Source of the DNA: Bacteroidales bacterium
Lineage (GTDB): Bacteria; Bacteroidota; Bacteroidia; Bacteroidales; Prolixibacteraceae
Assembly: GCA_015654795.1 (NCBI GenBank)
Contig: JAATGF010000102.1
Coordinates: 1 to 33,903, forward strand
Length of the DNA: 33,903 nt
Reading direction: 5' to 3'
Part shown: piece after piece, positions 16,036-24,651 of the stretch
Numbering within the stretch: position 1 is the stretch's first letter
Layout: every line of letters starts with the position of its first letter
Translations under genes and position numbers: made by a program
The notes under the pieces: generated by a model
The model's input: only the letters and a program-made list of their open reading frames with translations
What the model was told of the DNA's origin: nothing
Databases searched by the model: none

Positions 16036-18414
16036 TTATGCACTACAAGTAATACACCCTTCTTCCATATTACAACTTGGAGCAACAATTGTTTCCGTGT
16101 TCGCTTCACTAAGTAATTGTTTGTCAACAATCGTTTCTCCCATTTTACTGCCCTGCTTTTCAACTGTGAATTGTACAGCTTGTGCAGCTGATTTTGTACG
16201 AAGGTAATACATCCCAGTTTTTAAACCACTCTTCCATGCATAAAAGTGCATCGAAGTGAGTTTACTTGTATTTGGTGTTTCAATAAATAAGTTGAGCGAT
16301 TGAGATTGACAAATGAATGCGCCACGGTCGGCGGCCATATCAATAATAGTACGTTGTTTAATTTCCCATACGGTTTTATAGATTGCTTTCAGGCTCTCAG
16401 GTATTTCCGGTATATTTTGAATAGAGCCATTATTGGTAATTATTTTATTTTTCATCTCGTCAGTCCATAAATTCAATTCTATTAAATCTTTCAACAAGTG
16501 TTTGTTGACTACCACAAACTCTCCGCTTAAGACCCTCCGTACATAAATATTTGAAGTATAAGGCTCAAAACACTCGTTATTTCCCAGTATTTGCGATGTT
16601 GAAGCAGTTGGCATTGGTGCTAACAAAAGAGAATTCCGTATTCCAATTCTAATTACACCCTCCTTTAGTTTGTTCCAATCCCATCGATTAGTTGGTTCAA
16701 CATTCCACATATCGAATTGAAAAATACCCTTAGAAACAGGCGAATCGGGAAATGTTTCGTAAGGACCATCTTTTTGCGCCAGGTCTTTACTTGCTGTCAT
16801 AGCTGCGAAATACAGGGTTTCAAAAATTTCTTTGTTCAAAAGTCGGGCTTCATCACTTTCAAAAGGCAAACGCAGTAAAATAAAAGCATCAGCCAGTCCC
16901 TGCACGCCAATTCCAATTGGTCGATGGCGCAAATTGGAAACTCTGGCTTCTTCCACCGGGTAGTAATTGTTGTCAATGATCCGGTTCAGATTTTTTGTTA
17001 CTTCATAGGTTACTTCATATAATTTGTCGTGGTCGAATCTGCCATTGTTACAAAATCTTGGCAACGCCAAGGATGCCAGGTTACAAACGGCTACTTCTCC
17101 CGGTGAGGTATATTCTATAATTTCAGTACATAGGTTTGAGCTTTGAATGGTACCCAGGTTTTGCTGATTCGATTTTCGGTTGGCAGCATCTTTATAAAGC
17201 ATATAAGGTGTGCCGGTTTCAATTTGTGCTTCCAGTATGGCAAACCAAAGCTCTTGCGCTTTGATGGTTTTACGGGCTTTCCCTTCGGATTCGTAACGTT
17301 GGTATAGTTGTACAAATTGTTCTCCCCAGCATTCGTGAAGTCCGGGAGCTTCGTTTGGACAGAACAGACTCCATTCGCCGTTGTCTTCTACGCGTTCCAT
17401 AAAAAGATCTGGTATCCACAGAGCATAAAATAAGTCACGTGCCCGCATTTCTTCCTTGCCATGATTTTTCTTTAAATTCAGGAAATCGAAAATGTCAGAG
17501 TGCCAAGGTTCAAGGTAAATAGCAAATGAACCTTTACGCTTGCCTCCACCTTGATCGACATATCGTGCTGTGTCGTTAAATACTTTGAGCATAGGGATAA
17601 TCCCATTGCTTGTGCCGTTGGTTCCGCCAATATAACTTCCCGTAGCACGTATATTGTGCATGGACAGTCCAATGCCTCCTGCACTTTGTGATATTTTGGC
17701 CGTTTGCTTTAGTGTATCGTAAATACCGTCAATACTATCTTCTTTCATTGTAAGCAAGAAGCAACTGCTCATCTGAGGTTTGGGTGTTCCTGCATTGAAC
17801 AAAGTAGGTGTAGCATGAATAAACCACCTTTCGCTCATCAAATGATAGGTTTTTATAGCGCCTTCGATATCGTTTTTGTGAATTCCTACCGACACCCTCA
17901 TAAACATATGTTGCGGCCGTTCAACCACCTTATTGTCAATTTTCAAAAGGTAGGATTTCTCCAATGTTTTAAACCCAAAATAATCGAAGCTGTAATCGCG
18001 GTCGTAAATAATGGTGCTATCCAGGAGTTCCGAATGTTCATGAATTATTTCCCATACATCCTGAGCAATTAAAGGTGCCAACCTGCCAGTTTTATGATCT
18101 TTGTATTCGTAAAGCATCTGCATGGTTTCAGAAAAACTTTTAATCGTATTTTTATGGAGATTGCTAACTGCAATTCGGCTGGCAAGCAAAGCATAATCGG
18201 GATGTTTAACGGTGAGCGAAGCTGCTGTTTCGGCTGCAAGGTTATCTAATACCGTTGTGGCGACCCCGTCAAAAATACCTTCAATTACCTTACGCGCTAC
18301 TTCAACAGAATCAACAAACCTTCTGTCCAGGCCATAACAGAGTTTTTCGATACGCGCTGTAATCTTATCAAATTTTACAGACTCTTTTTTCCCGTTTCTT
18401 TTAATTACTTCCAT
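16036..18414 (-). CDS. nrdA: class I ribonucleoside-diphosphate reductase, alpha (catalytic) subunit
   Basis: NrdA reduces ribonucleoside diphosphates to deoxyribonucleotides using a radical generated in NrdB. The 792-residue protein begins with an ATP-cone ([20 protein letters not shown]) for allosteric control. Catalytic residues are visible: Cys218 in PKPQMSSCF, the Asn427/Cys429/Glu431 triad in SNLCTEI, and Cys444 in VAVCNLASL. The redox-shuttle cysteines sit at the extreme C-terminus (EEGCITCSA). I use ATG 18414; an upstream TTG (18444) overlapping nrdB is less likely. It is 26 bp downstream of nrdB and the last reductase gene of the locus. Confidence 0.96.
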   Translation of the reverse strand: MEVIKRNGKKESVKFDKITARIEKLCYGLDRRFVDSVEVARKVIEGIFDGVATTVLDNLAAETAASLTVKHPDYALLASRIAVSNLHKNTIKSFSETMQMLYEYKDHKTGRLAPLIAQDVWEIIHEHSELLDSTIIYDRDYSFDYFGFKTLEKSYLLKIDNKVVERPQHMFMRVSVGIHKNDIEGAIKTYHLMSERWFIHATPTLFNAGTPKPQMSSCFLLTMKEDSIDGIYDTLKQTAKISQSAGGIGLSMHNIRATGSYIGGTNGTSNGIIPMLKVFNDTARYVDQGGGKRKGSFAIYLEPWHSDIFDFLNLKKNHGKEEMRARDLFYALWIPDLFMERVEDNGEWSLFCPNEAPGLHECWGEQFVQLYQRYESEGKARKTIKAQELWFAILEAQIETGTPYMLYKDAANRKSNQQNLGTIQSSNLCTEIIEYTSPGEVAVCNLASLALPRFCNNGRFDHDKLYEVTYEVTKNLNRIIDNNYYPVEEARVSNLRHRPIGIGVQGLADAFILLRLPFESDEARLLNKEIFETLYFAAMTASKDLAQKDGPYETFPDSPVSKGIFQFDMWNVEPTNRWDWNKLKEGVIRIGIRNSLLLAPMPTASTSQILGNNECFEPYTSNIYVRRVLSGEFVVVNKHLLKDLIELNLWTDEMKNKIITNNGSIQNIPEIPESLKAIYKTVWEIKQRTIIDMAADRGAFICQSQSLNLFIETPNTSKLTSMHFYAWKSGLKTGMYYLRTKSAAQAVQFTVEKQGSKMGETIVDKQLLSEANTETIVAPSCNMEEGCITCSA

Positions 18415-18440
18415 AAGGTTCTTTTGTAGGATTATTCGAT

Positions 18441-19412
18441 TCAAAAGTCTTCATTAAGCGTGAATTTTTGAGCTTCTTTTCCTGTCATTACTCCTGCTTT
18501 TTGGTAGTCGCCCACACGTTTTTCGAAAAAATTAGTTTTGCCTTCCAGCGAGATCATCTCCATAAAATCGAAAGGATTGGTACTGTTGAACATTTTGGGA
18601 CAACCGAGTTCCAGCAGCCAACGATCTGCAACAAATTCAATGTATTGTTGCATTAAGGTTGCATTCATGCCGATTAGCCCAATTGGCAGTGCATCGGTAA
18701 TAAATTCTTTTTCAATTTTCACGGCATCGCCAATAATTGATTGTACCTGCTCCTGAGGCAATTTGTTTGCGAGCATGTTATATAACAAACAAGCAAATTC
18801 GCAATGCAATCCTTCATCGCGGCTTATCAACTCGTTGCTAAAGGTGAGACCGGGCAAAAGGCCTCTTTTCTTCATCCAAAAGATTGAACAAAAGCTTCCG
18901 CTAAAGAATATACCCTCTACAGCCGCAAAAGCGACTAATCGTTCGGCAAAGCTGCCTTTCCCAATCCAACGTAATGCCCATTCTGCTTTTTTCTTTACCA
19001 CAGGAACAGTGTCGATAGCATGGAACAAACGGTCTTTTTCGTCAGTATCGGCCACATAAGTATCTATCAGCAACGCATAGGTTTCGGAATGGATGTTTTC
19101 CATCATTATCTGGAACCCATAAAAGCATCGGGCTTCGGGCAATTGCACTTCGCTCATGAAATTTACCGCCAGATTCTCGTTTACAATACCATCGCTGGCC
19201 GCAAAGAAAGCCAGAACATGCGATATAAAATGGCGCTCTCCGTCATTAAGAGCAGTCCAGTCTTTAAGGTCGCTGCTTAAATCAATTTCTTCGGCAGTCC
19301 AGAAACTGGCTTCATGTTTTTTGTACATTTCCCACACTTTGGGGTAATTGATGGGCAGGATAACAAACCTGTCCTTATTTTCTTTCAGAAGTAATTCATT
19401 CGTGTTTTTCAT
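18441..19412 (-). CDS. nrdB: class I ribonucleoside-diphosphate reductase, beta (radical) subunit
   Basis: NrdB houses a di-iron or related metal centre and, in classical enzymes, a tyrosyl radical. The 323-residue ferritin-like protein keeps likely ligands in [10 protein letters not shown] (Asp74) and MENIHSETY (Glu105, His108), with Tyr112 at the position of the E. coli radical Tyr122. That argues for a standard oxygen-dependent class Ia-type enzyme. The start overlaps the end of the upstream activase gene by 17 bp, so the two are translationally linked. It precedes nrdA. Confidence 0.95.
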   Translation of the reverse strand: MKNTNELLLKENKDRFVILPINYPKVWEMYKKHEASFWTAEEIDLSSDLKDWTALNDGERHFISHVLAFFAASDGIVNENLAVNFMSEVQLPEARCFYGFQIMMENIHSETYALLIDTYVADTDEKDRLFHAIDTVPVVKKKAEWALRWIGKGSFAERLVAFAAVEGIFFSGSFCSIFWMKKRGLLPGLTFSNELISRDEGLHCEFACLLYNMLANKLPQEQVQSIIGDAVKIEKEFITDALPIGLIGMNATLMQQYIEFVADRWLLELGCPKMFNSTNPFDFMEMISLEGKTNFFEKRVGDYQKAGVMTGKEAQKFTLNEDF

Positions 19413-20058
19413 ATTGTATTATTCTTTCAATATAATTATAAGAGCTTATAGTTTCGCTGTCGCGAAAATCATTTAGTATATATCGTGAATTCTTTCCCAG
19501 GTATTCTGCGACGGAATTAAGGATATTGGAAGTATGTATGCCTGGTATTTTTGTAGTACGGAACTCAGTTTCGATATTGGAATTTTTTAGCAAATCAATA
19601 GAACGGATAACCTTTTCAATAATACTACCAGACTCACCTATGTCAATTATTTCAGAATAATAAGTTGCATTCAAAATTGTTTTAATATCCATGGCCACAA
19701 AATCAGCCAGGTTTTCTTTGATAATATGTTCCAGCATCGAAGGATTTGACCCGTTTGTATCAAGTTTTATCCAATAGCCCAGTTGTTTAATTTTTTTCAG
19801 GAACTCCGGCAAATCTTTATGGATAGTTGGTTCGCCTCCGGTGACCACTACTCCATCGAGCCAGTTTTTTCGTTCCCGTAAATACCCAAGAACCTCATTT
19901 ACCGAAATTGCCTGGTTCTGATGAAACAACTCAGGCAAAACCAATCCGGGGTTGTGGCAATAGCCACAGCAAAAATTACAACCTTGTGTAAACACTACGG
20001 CTGCAATTTTACCAGGATAATCAATTAAACTCTGTTTTACAAAACCACCTATTTGCAT
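19396..20058 (-). CDS. radical SAM anaerobic ribonucleotide reductase activating protein, long type
   Basis: The 220-residue radical SAM protein has the cluster motif CNFCCGYC (Cys27, Cys31, Cys34) after [18 protein letters not shown], then the SAM-contacting [16 protein letters not shown]. These features match the NrdG2/PflA-like activating proteins. It probably generates the glycyl radical of NrdD or a related enzyme. It is the second activase in the locus; a shorter NrdG lies upstream. Its 3' end overlaps nrdB by 17 bp, tying the anaerobic and aerobic reductase genes into one transcript. Its exact partner is not certain. Confidence 0.85.
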   Translation of the reverse strand: MQIGGFVKQSLIDYPGKIAAVVFTQGCNFCCGYCHNPGLVLPELFHQNQAISVNEVLGYLRERKNWLDGVVVTGGEPTIHKDLPEFLKKIKQLGYWIKLDTNGSNPSMLEHIIKENLADFVAMDIKTILNATYYSEIIDIGESGSIIEKVIRSIDLLKNSNIETEFRTTKIPGIHTSNILNSVAEYLGKNSRYILNDFRDSETISSYNYIERIIQYEKHE

Positions 20059-20089
20059 TTTTTTGTATTGCCTTTACTTCAGAATAAAC

Positions 20090-20215
20090 CTATCCTTTTA
20101 CAAATTGGGCAAAGAAAACTTTCTTCCCTGCACCTACGACACGAACCGACAAGCCTATCGCAGCGGTTGTTTTTCCTTTGCCGTTACCCGTATAAATTTG
20201 GATATATCCTTTCAT
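20090..20215 (-). pseudogene. cobO: remnant of a CobO/BtuR cobalamin adenosyltransferase gene
   Basis: An ATG at 20215 opens 41 codons that are a clear N-terminus of CobO/BtuR: MKGYIQIYTGNGKGKTTAAI, with the Walker A GNGKGKTT, then KKVFFAQFVKG. A TAG follows at 20090-20092. The remaining roughly 130 residues of the family are missing, since the next gene begins 31 bp later. It lies 13 bp downstream of nrdG inside the B12-controlled locus. CobO adenosylates corrinoids; this copy cannot. The PduO-type enzyme at 6508-7053 could supply the activity. Confidence 0.85.
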
Positions 20216-20228
20216 AGCTTAAATTTCA

Positions 20229-20696
20229 TCAAAACGTTTTAAACAAATAACTAATATCTTTCATACATCCATCTTGCTGTATTTGGAATAAATGCTGATT
20301 ACTGGTCTCGCTTTTCAGGCTTCCCAATTTTTCATCGTAACTTCCCAGTTTGATGTACTGAAAATACCTGGTGTCAAATCTTTCGGGCAAACTGGCGCAA
20401 CCTGAGTACCAGGCTACTTTTATTTCAGGATAATGAACACGCACAAAGTTGGCCAAAACGGATAACTGTTGGGGTTCTGCATCGCCACCCATAAAGCAAA
20501 AGCAGGTAATTGCTGAAGCGTATTTATCCATAAACGATGTGATTCGCTCTTCATTCAGCTCTTCTCCAATATCCTTTTGCAGGTGCGGACTGTGACACCC
20601 TTTACAACGATTTGGGCAGTTCGTGATATTAACCGCCAACGTAACTTCATTTGGAATCTCCTGAAAAACAATATCGTAGTTATAATATTTAAGCAT
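20229..20696 (-). CDS. nrdG: anaerobic ribonucleoside-triphosphate reductase activating protein (short NrdG)
   Basis: The 155-residue radical SAM activase carries CPNRCKGC (Cys27, Cys31, Cys34), followed by HSPHLQKDIG and the glycine-rich CFMGGDAEPQQL. These are typical of NrdG, which uses SAM and a [4Fe-4S] cluster to install the glycyl radical on NrdD. I use ATG 20696 (MLKYYNYDIV); a TTG at 20705 is in frame but unlikely. The start overlaps the nrdD stop by 8 bp, so translation is coupled. Confidence 0.92.
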   Translation of the reverse strand: MLKYYNYDIVFQEIPNEVTLAVNITNCPNRCKGCHSPHLQKDIGEELNEERITSFMDKYASAITCFCFMGGDAEPQQLSVLANFVRVHYPEIKVAWYSGCASLPERFDTRYFQYIKLGSYDEKLGSLKSETSNQHLFQIQQDGCMKDISYLFKTF

Positions 20697-22821
20697 ATTC
20701 TTCAAACCGCTTTTCTTCTTTTTGCTCTATATTGTTTTTTGCGTAGTACCTTTTGGCTGCTTCCTTTTGGCGTGCATCAGAGAAACTGCTTATTCGCTTC
20801 ATATACCCGATGATACGTGTCAGGTAGTCGATATTTTCACTTTTACAATGCGGGCATTCTTTTAAATAGCGCTTGTCGATATGCCCGCAATCGTTACAAA
20901 CTGTATTCGGAATATTGAATGTGAAATAATTACAGCCTTCTGTAGCAGCCACCCGGAGCAACTGGCGATACTGGGCTTCACTTAAATGTTCTTCCATGTT
21001 CATGTGTAAGGCAGAACCTCCGGTTAAATGCTCGATATACTTTTTCCCGTGAACCCGAAATTTATCAACAACATTTAGCGACTCATCTTCAACAATATAA
21101 AAATAGCTGTTATAGCAATCGCGCGGGACGAAATAGCCATCTTCACGGTCCCATTTGGCATGTTTTACGCCCACATTTTCAGCAGGGATCATTTCGCAGT
21201 TGAACAAGATATCTTTCGAACGGTACTTTTTATTGTAAGTTTCAATCAAGCCAAGGACTTCCCCGGTGAATGCTGCATATTCAGGATTATCATTGATTTC
21301 AATTCCCAAAAATTCAGCAGCTTCGACCAACCCGTTCACGCCAATGGTAAGGTACTGGCGACCCATATTTATATATCCGGCATCGAACAACGGAAGCATT
21401 CCTTTTTGTTGCAATTCCTTCAGATTTTCGTTGTAGCCGAGTTGTACTTTATGTACCAGATCAACAACCTCCTCCAGAAAATTGATGTATGGTATCCGTT
21501 CTTTTCTGGCTTGCTGTACACAGCGGTTCAGGTTGATGGTTAAAACACTCTTGGAACCGGTAGAAACCCCTCCAGCGCCCAGAGTATAGCTAAATCCGTT
21601 ATCCTGAATTTCGTTGCGCAAACGACAACACGAACTTAAACTGTCGGCATTATCACTCAGGTAAGTAAAGAATGAATGTCCTTCCGCATAGATTTTTGCG
21701 GTGAAGTCGCCATATTCTTTATCCTTCACATCCCCATTTTCGGACAGCAGAGCCATTGTTTCCACAGGGAATGTCAGAACAGTTTTTGTACGTTCTTTGT
21801 TGAACCATGCCATAAACCGTTTTTGCAACCAGCTCAACGATTCCCATTCAGGTTTGCTGCCATCGGGGAATACAAATTCACCGAATAAACTTTCAAAATA
21901 ATATTTGTCGTAATAAGCAATGTTCCAGAATACTGCCTGAAAATTACGCGCTCCGGTCGGCTGGTTCAACGAATAAACAATCTGTTCGAAACAGTCGGTA
22001 ATTACTTTATCGATTGAGCGTTTTCTCTTTGATAAGTCAACAATTTCATTGCTGCATTTATAATATTCATTGCCATATTCTTTGCTGATGAAATAATTCA
22101 GGTACATCAAAAATTCGGGCGTGGCACAAGCTCCGCTCAACATGCTTGAAACGATGAAAACCATATTGATAAACCCTCCGCAGAACGATTTTAAGTTGGT
22201 TGGTTCGGTGGAGTTTCCTCCGATTTTCGACGTTCCATCCAGTAACCACGGATACATGGTGATGCTGGCGCAATATGGAGCCAGGCTTGTTTCATCATTC
22301 TTGTAAATAAAATGCTGATTTAAAAAGCTGATGTATTTATCCGAAAGCTCTTTCCCGAACATATCCGACAGCCGGTCAGTTAACAACCGCCGGTTTAACC
22401 GGATGAAATTTTCTTTAGGGAGTTCACCGATAAGCGTTGCAATGTTTTTCTTATCAACATTGGCATTTGAATCGAATTTACTTCCAGTTGCAGCATTTCC
22501 GGCAGCACAGTAATCAATCAGGAATTTTACACGGTCTCTCGTTTCCCGGTCCTCAGAATGCTTCTGGCGATAAAGCAGATACGATTTTGCCACCGAAAAA
22601 TAGCTTTCCGCCATAAGTGAATGTTCCACCTGGTTTTGGATATCTTCCACGCTCATCTCGTTACGAATATTTAAACGATGCAAAATATTTGTAAGGTCAT
22701 CTTCGCTGGCAAAGCTTCCAACCGAAAGAAAGGCTTTTTTAATGGCATTTCTGATTTTATCGATAGAGAACGATACTCTCTTCCCGTCTCTTTTAACAAT
22801 GATTAATTCTGCGCCTCTCAT
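20689..22821 (-). CDS. nrdD: class III anaerobic ribonucleoside-triphosphate reductase
   Basis: NrdD makes deoxyribonucleotides without oxygen through an oxygen-sensitive glycyl radical. The 710-residue protein has an N-terminal ATP-cone (IIVKRDGKRVSFSIDKIRNA). Near the C-terminus are a four-cysteine zinc site (VCNDCGHID and KECPHCKS) and the glycyl-radical segment RIIGYMKRI. The body contains FTFNIPNTVCNDC and TGGSALHMNM, typical of the family. The gene is first in the locus, with a long leader of about 440 nt holding a cobalamin riboswitch. A run of short frames on the opposite strand is shadow. Confidence 0.95.
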   Translation of the reverse strand: MRGAELIIVKRDGKRVSFSIDKIRNAIKKAFLSVGSFASEDDLTNILHRLNIRNEMSVEDIQNQVEHSLMAESYFSVAKSYLLYRQKHSEDRETRDRVKFLIDYCAAGNAATGSKFDSNANVDKKNIATLIGELPKENFIRLNRRLLTDRLSDMFGKELSDKYISFLNQHFIYKNDETSLAPYCASITMYPWLLDGTSKIGGNSTEPTNLKSFCGGFINMVFIVSSMLSGACATPEFLMYLNYFISKEYGNEYYKCSNEIVDLSKRKRSIDKVITDCFEQIVYSLNQPTGARNFQAVFWNIAYYDKYYFESLFGEFVFPDGSKPEWESLSWLQKRFMAWFNKERTKTVLTFPVETMALLSENGDVKDKEYGDFTAKIYAEGHSFFTYLSDNADSLSSCCRLRNEIQDNGFSYTLGAGGVSTGSKSVLTINLNRCVQQARKERIPYINFLEEVVDLVHKVQLGYNENLKELQQKGMLPLFDAGYINMGRQYLTIGVNGLVEAAEFLGIEINDNPEYAAFTGEVLGLIETYNKKYRSKDILFNCEMIPAENVGVKHAKWDREDGYFVPRDCYNSYFYIVEDESLNVVDKFRVHGKKYIEHLTGGSALHMNMEEHLSEAQYRQLLRVAATEGCNYFTFNIPNTVCNDCGHIDKRYLKECPHCKSENIDYLTRIIGYMKRISSFSDARQKEAAKRYYAKNNIEQKEEKRFEEYA

Positions 22822-23057
22822 AACTTTTAATTTTATTTATCTGGATTTTAATTGTCCGTTTTTATTCCCCGCCTGTGTCTGGTTTTACCAACAACGATAC
22901 AGGTTTACACCATCTCGATTCATTTATTAGTTGCCTATTTTTCAGGAAATAAAAAGGTGCGATGACAGAATGAGTCGATAACTTTATAAAAAAGAGAAGC
23001 GGATTCGATCTCAAACCTGACTTTTATTCCCGAAAGTCTTCTTGATTAAATATTTGG

Positions 23058-23258
23058 ATTGTGGCAGGTCTTCTGGCTTGTCCTGTCCAGACGGCCTTCC
23101 CATTCGTCATCTGACGGACAGTGGCAAGAGGGTGTCTGAACATTTTTTACGGACTTACAGCTGCGGGGACAGCTCCGGATTCTCCTGTTTAACGGCCATG
23201 GCCAAACAAAAACACCGGATTCCCTTTTAATTCCGGCCCTGAAAGACAGGGTCCGGAA
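23058..23258 (-). promoter_or_regulatory. cobalamin (B12) riboswitch upstream of nrdD
   Basis: Reading the minus strand from 23258: a CCGGACCCTG/CAGGGCCGG hairpin, then AAAAGGGAATCCGGTG, GAGCTGTCCCCGCAGCTGTA, GCCACTGTCCG, ATGGGAAGGC, and the B12 box AAGCCAGAAGACCTGCC (about 23064-23080). These are the conserved blocks of the cobalamin riboswitch in order. The class normally switches genes off when adenosyl- or other cobalamins are abundant. It is oriented toward nrdD, 237 bp from the ATG. No obvious intrinsic terminator follows; a GACTTT/AAAGTC hairpin at 23019-23038 is a possible part of the expression platform. Confidence 0.93.
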
Positions 23259-23274
23259 ACCAGTAATCGTGATA

Positions 23275-23307
23275 CAATTATAATCTAAATATCTGTTAAG
23301 GAACCAA
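23275..23307 (-). promoter_or_regulatory. possible promoter of the ribonucleotide reductase locus
   Basis: The minus strand reads TTGG (23307-23304), a 21-bp spacer and TATAATTG (23282-23275), one base off TAnnTTTG. The predicted start near 23268 lies just before the first riboswitch hairpin. Confidence 0.4.
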
Positions 23308-23449
23308 TCAAGTTATTAACACGCCTGCCGGTAAAAACACACAAGGTGCAAATTATAAGCGGATTGTATCTGTTGATAATAAAAGAAGAGCCTGTAAATC
23401 GTAAGCATTCTCGTTAAAGTACAAACAAAAATTTGACTTTCTCGCCAGA

Positions 23450-23485
23450 TTTTAAGTCAATGGTTTTTATATCTTTGACTTAAAA
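23450..23485 (+). promoter_or_regulatory. perfect inverted repeat, likely autoregulatory operator/promoter of the toxin-antitoxin pair
   Basis: TTTTAAGTCAA (23450-23460) and TTGACTTAAAA (23475-23485) are exact 11-bp inverted arms 14 bp apart. The right arm overlaps TATCTTTG at 23470-23477, an exact -7 element. It lies 12 bp before the antitoxin ATG, where antitoxins usually bind their own operator. Confidence 0.6.
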
Positions 23486-23496
23486 TTGAGAAAACC

Positions 23497-23717
23497 ATGG
23501 AATTAAGAATAGACTTGGATTACAATCAAATACTTGGGTTGATTCGTCAACTTCCTAAAAAGGAGATTGAAAGATTGACGAATACATTGCAATCAGAAAT
23601 TTCATTGAAAAAATCATCCATAGATCTGCTGGAAATGATTTTGGAAGCGCGACTGATTTAGACCTTGATGATTACAATAAGGCAAGGCTTCATATTAATA
23701 AATCAAGGATTGCATGA
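23497..23717 (+). pseudogene. frameshifted antitoxin gene of a PIN-toxin pair
   Basis: From ATG 23497 the frame encodes 54 residues (MELRIDLDYNQILGLIRQLP, KKEIERLTNTLQSEISLKKS) and stops at 23661. In another frame the expected C-terminus continues as DLDLDDYNKARLHINKSRIA and ends in TGA at 23715-23717, overlapping the toxin ATG as ATGA. A single base lost near 23647-23652 explains it (GCGCGACT, perhaps once GCGCCGACT). The shape, a short helical antitoxin ending in HINKS just before a PIN toxin, is common in Bacteroidota. The truncated product keeps the N-terminal part and might still bind DNA. Confidence 0.65.
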
Positions 23718-23868
23718 TACTCGATTCTTCAATATTGATTTAGCAGATATTTTGATTGGAGCTACTGCCGTTTCATATAATATTCCAGCCGTTTCATATA
23801 ATATTCCAATTGCTACCCTAAATACTAAACACTTTGACAGGATCGAAGGTCTTGAAATAATTAAGTAA
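23714..23868 (+). pseudogene. internally deleted PIN-domain (VapC-like) toxin gene
   Basis: ATG 23714 gives MILDSSILI, the first strand of a PIN nuclease, then TAG at 23741. In the next frame, about 40 C-terminal residues survive: ADILIGATAVSYNIP, then IATLNTKHFDRIEGLEIIK. The roughly 80 residues between, with most catalytic acids, are gone. A 21-bp tandem duplication (23767-23787 and 23788-23808) doubles AVSYNIP in frame. Intact VapC proteins have about 130 residues and cut RNA; this one cannot. Confidence 0.7.
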
Positions 23869-23903
23869 TGTATTTGCCGCTGATTAAGGATATATAATTA
23901 AAG

Positions 23904-24122
23904 TTATCCAAGGCGGTTTCCCCTAAAATCTTTCCCCTTCAGCAGTTCATTAATACATTCAGGACAAAGACAACCTTCATAAAAGCCGGCAATATAGTCA
24001 CGGGTAGTTTCAGGTATTGTTATTTCAAAACACCAGCAATCGATATTACCGGTGCATACCAGTAAACGACCACAACGGGGACATTCTTTCGGCGCATATT
24101 TGGATGAAGCAATATGATCCAT
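23904..24122 (-). CDS. cysteine-rich CWC family protein
   Basis: The 72-residue protein has paired metal-binding motifs: CPRCGRLLVC, then CWCFEI, then CLCPECINELL. The CWC triplet and overall spacing match the Cys-rich CWC family, presumably a zinc-binding module of unknown function. I use ATG 24122 (MDHIASSKY); a TTG at 24131 is in frame. It lies 13 bp after the biotin carrier gene and is probably the last gene of the carboxylase operon. Whether it serves the carboxylase is not known. Confidence 0.75.
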   Translation of the reverse strand: MDHIASSKYAPKECPRCGRLLVCTGNIDCWCFEITIPETTRDYIAGFYEGCLCPECINELLKGKDFRGNRLG

Positions 24123-24135
24123 AATGGTCAATCTG

Positions 24136-24645
24136 CTATTTTATTCTTTCAAGTTCAATCAGCAACTGGTCTCCCAGTACATTATCGTTCTTTTTTACAT
24201 GAATGGTCACCACACGCGCATTTTCGGAAGCAAGAATTTGATTATGCATTTTCATGGCTTCCAGTATCAGGATTGGTTCTCCCTCTTTTACTTCCAATCC
24301 TTTTGAAACAAAGATTTCGCATATTTTGCCGGGCATGGGTGCTTTCAGTGTATAGGTTTTATTTTCTTCGGTTTTCCTTCCGCCCGCTTTTTTCCGTCTC
24401 GCCGATTCTTCGCGGTCTATTTGAAAATGATAGGTATTGCCATTGATTAATACAGAACAACGGTTTTGTTTTTTCTGAATAATTTCACCGGTAAACGATT
24501 CATTGTTGAGTTCAACCCGATACACGTTCTGCCCGGTTTTTTCAATTTGCTGTCTTTGCGTTTGCCTTACCGAGAATGTTTGGGTTACAAATGCAAATTC
24601 TCGTATGCCGCTAACCCTGTATTTTTGCCTTTTATCTTTTGCCAT
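24136..24645 (-). CDS. biotin carboxyl carrier protein of an acyl-CoA carboxylase
   Basis: The 169-residue protein ends in a biotinyl domain: APMPGKICEIFVSKGLEVKE, then ILEAMKMHNQ with Lys132 as the biotinylation site. The N-terminal half (about 1-95) is a divergent linker/interaction region rich in Lys, Arg and Gln, with VLINGNTYHFQI as in acyl-CoA carboxylase carriers. It shuttles carboxybiotin between the biotin carboxylase (6 bp upstream) and the carboxyltransferase. Confidence 0.92.
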   Translation of the reverse strand: MAKDKRQKYRVSGIREFAFVTQTFSVRQTQRQQIEKTGQNVYRVELNNESFTGEIIQKKQNRCSVLINGNTYHFQIDREESARRKKAGGRKTEENKTYTLKAPMPGKICEIFVSKGLEVKEGEPILILEAMKMHNQILASENARVVTIHVKKNDNVLGDQLLIELERIK

Positions 24646-24651
24646 AGTTGC

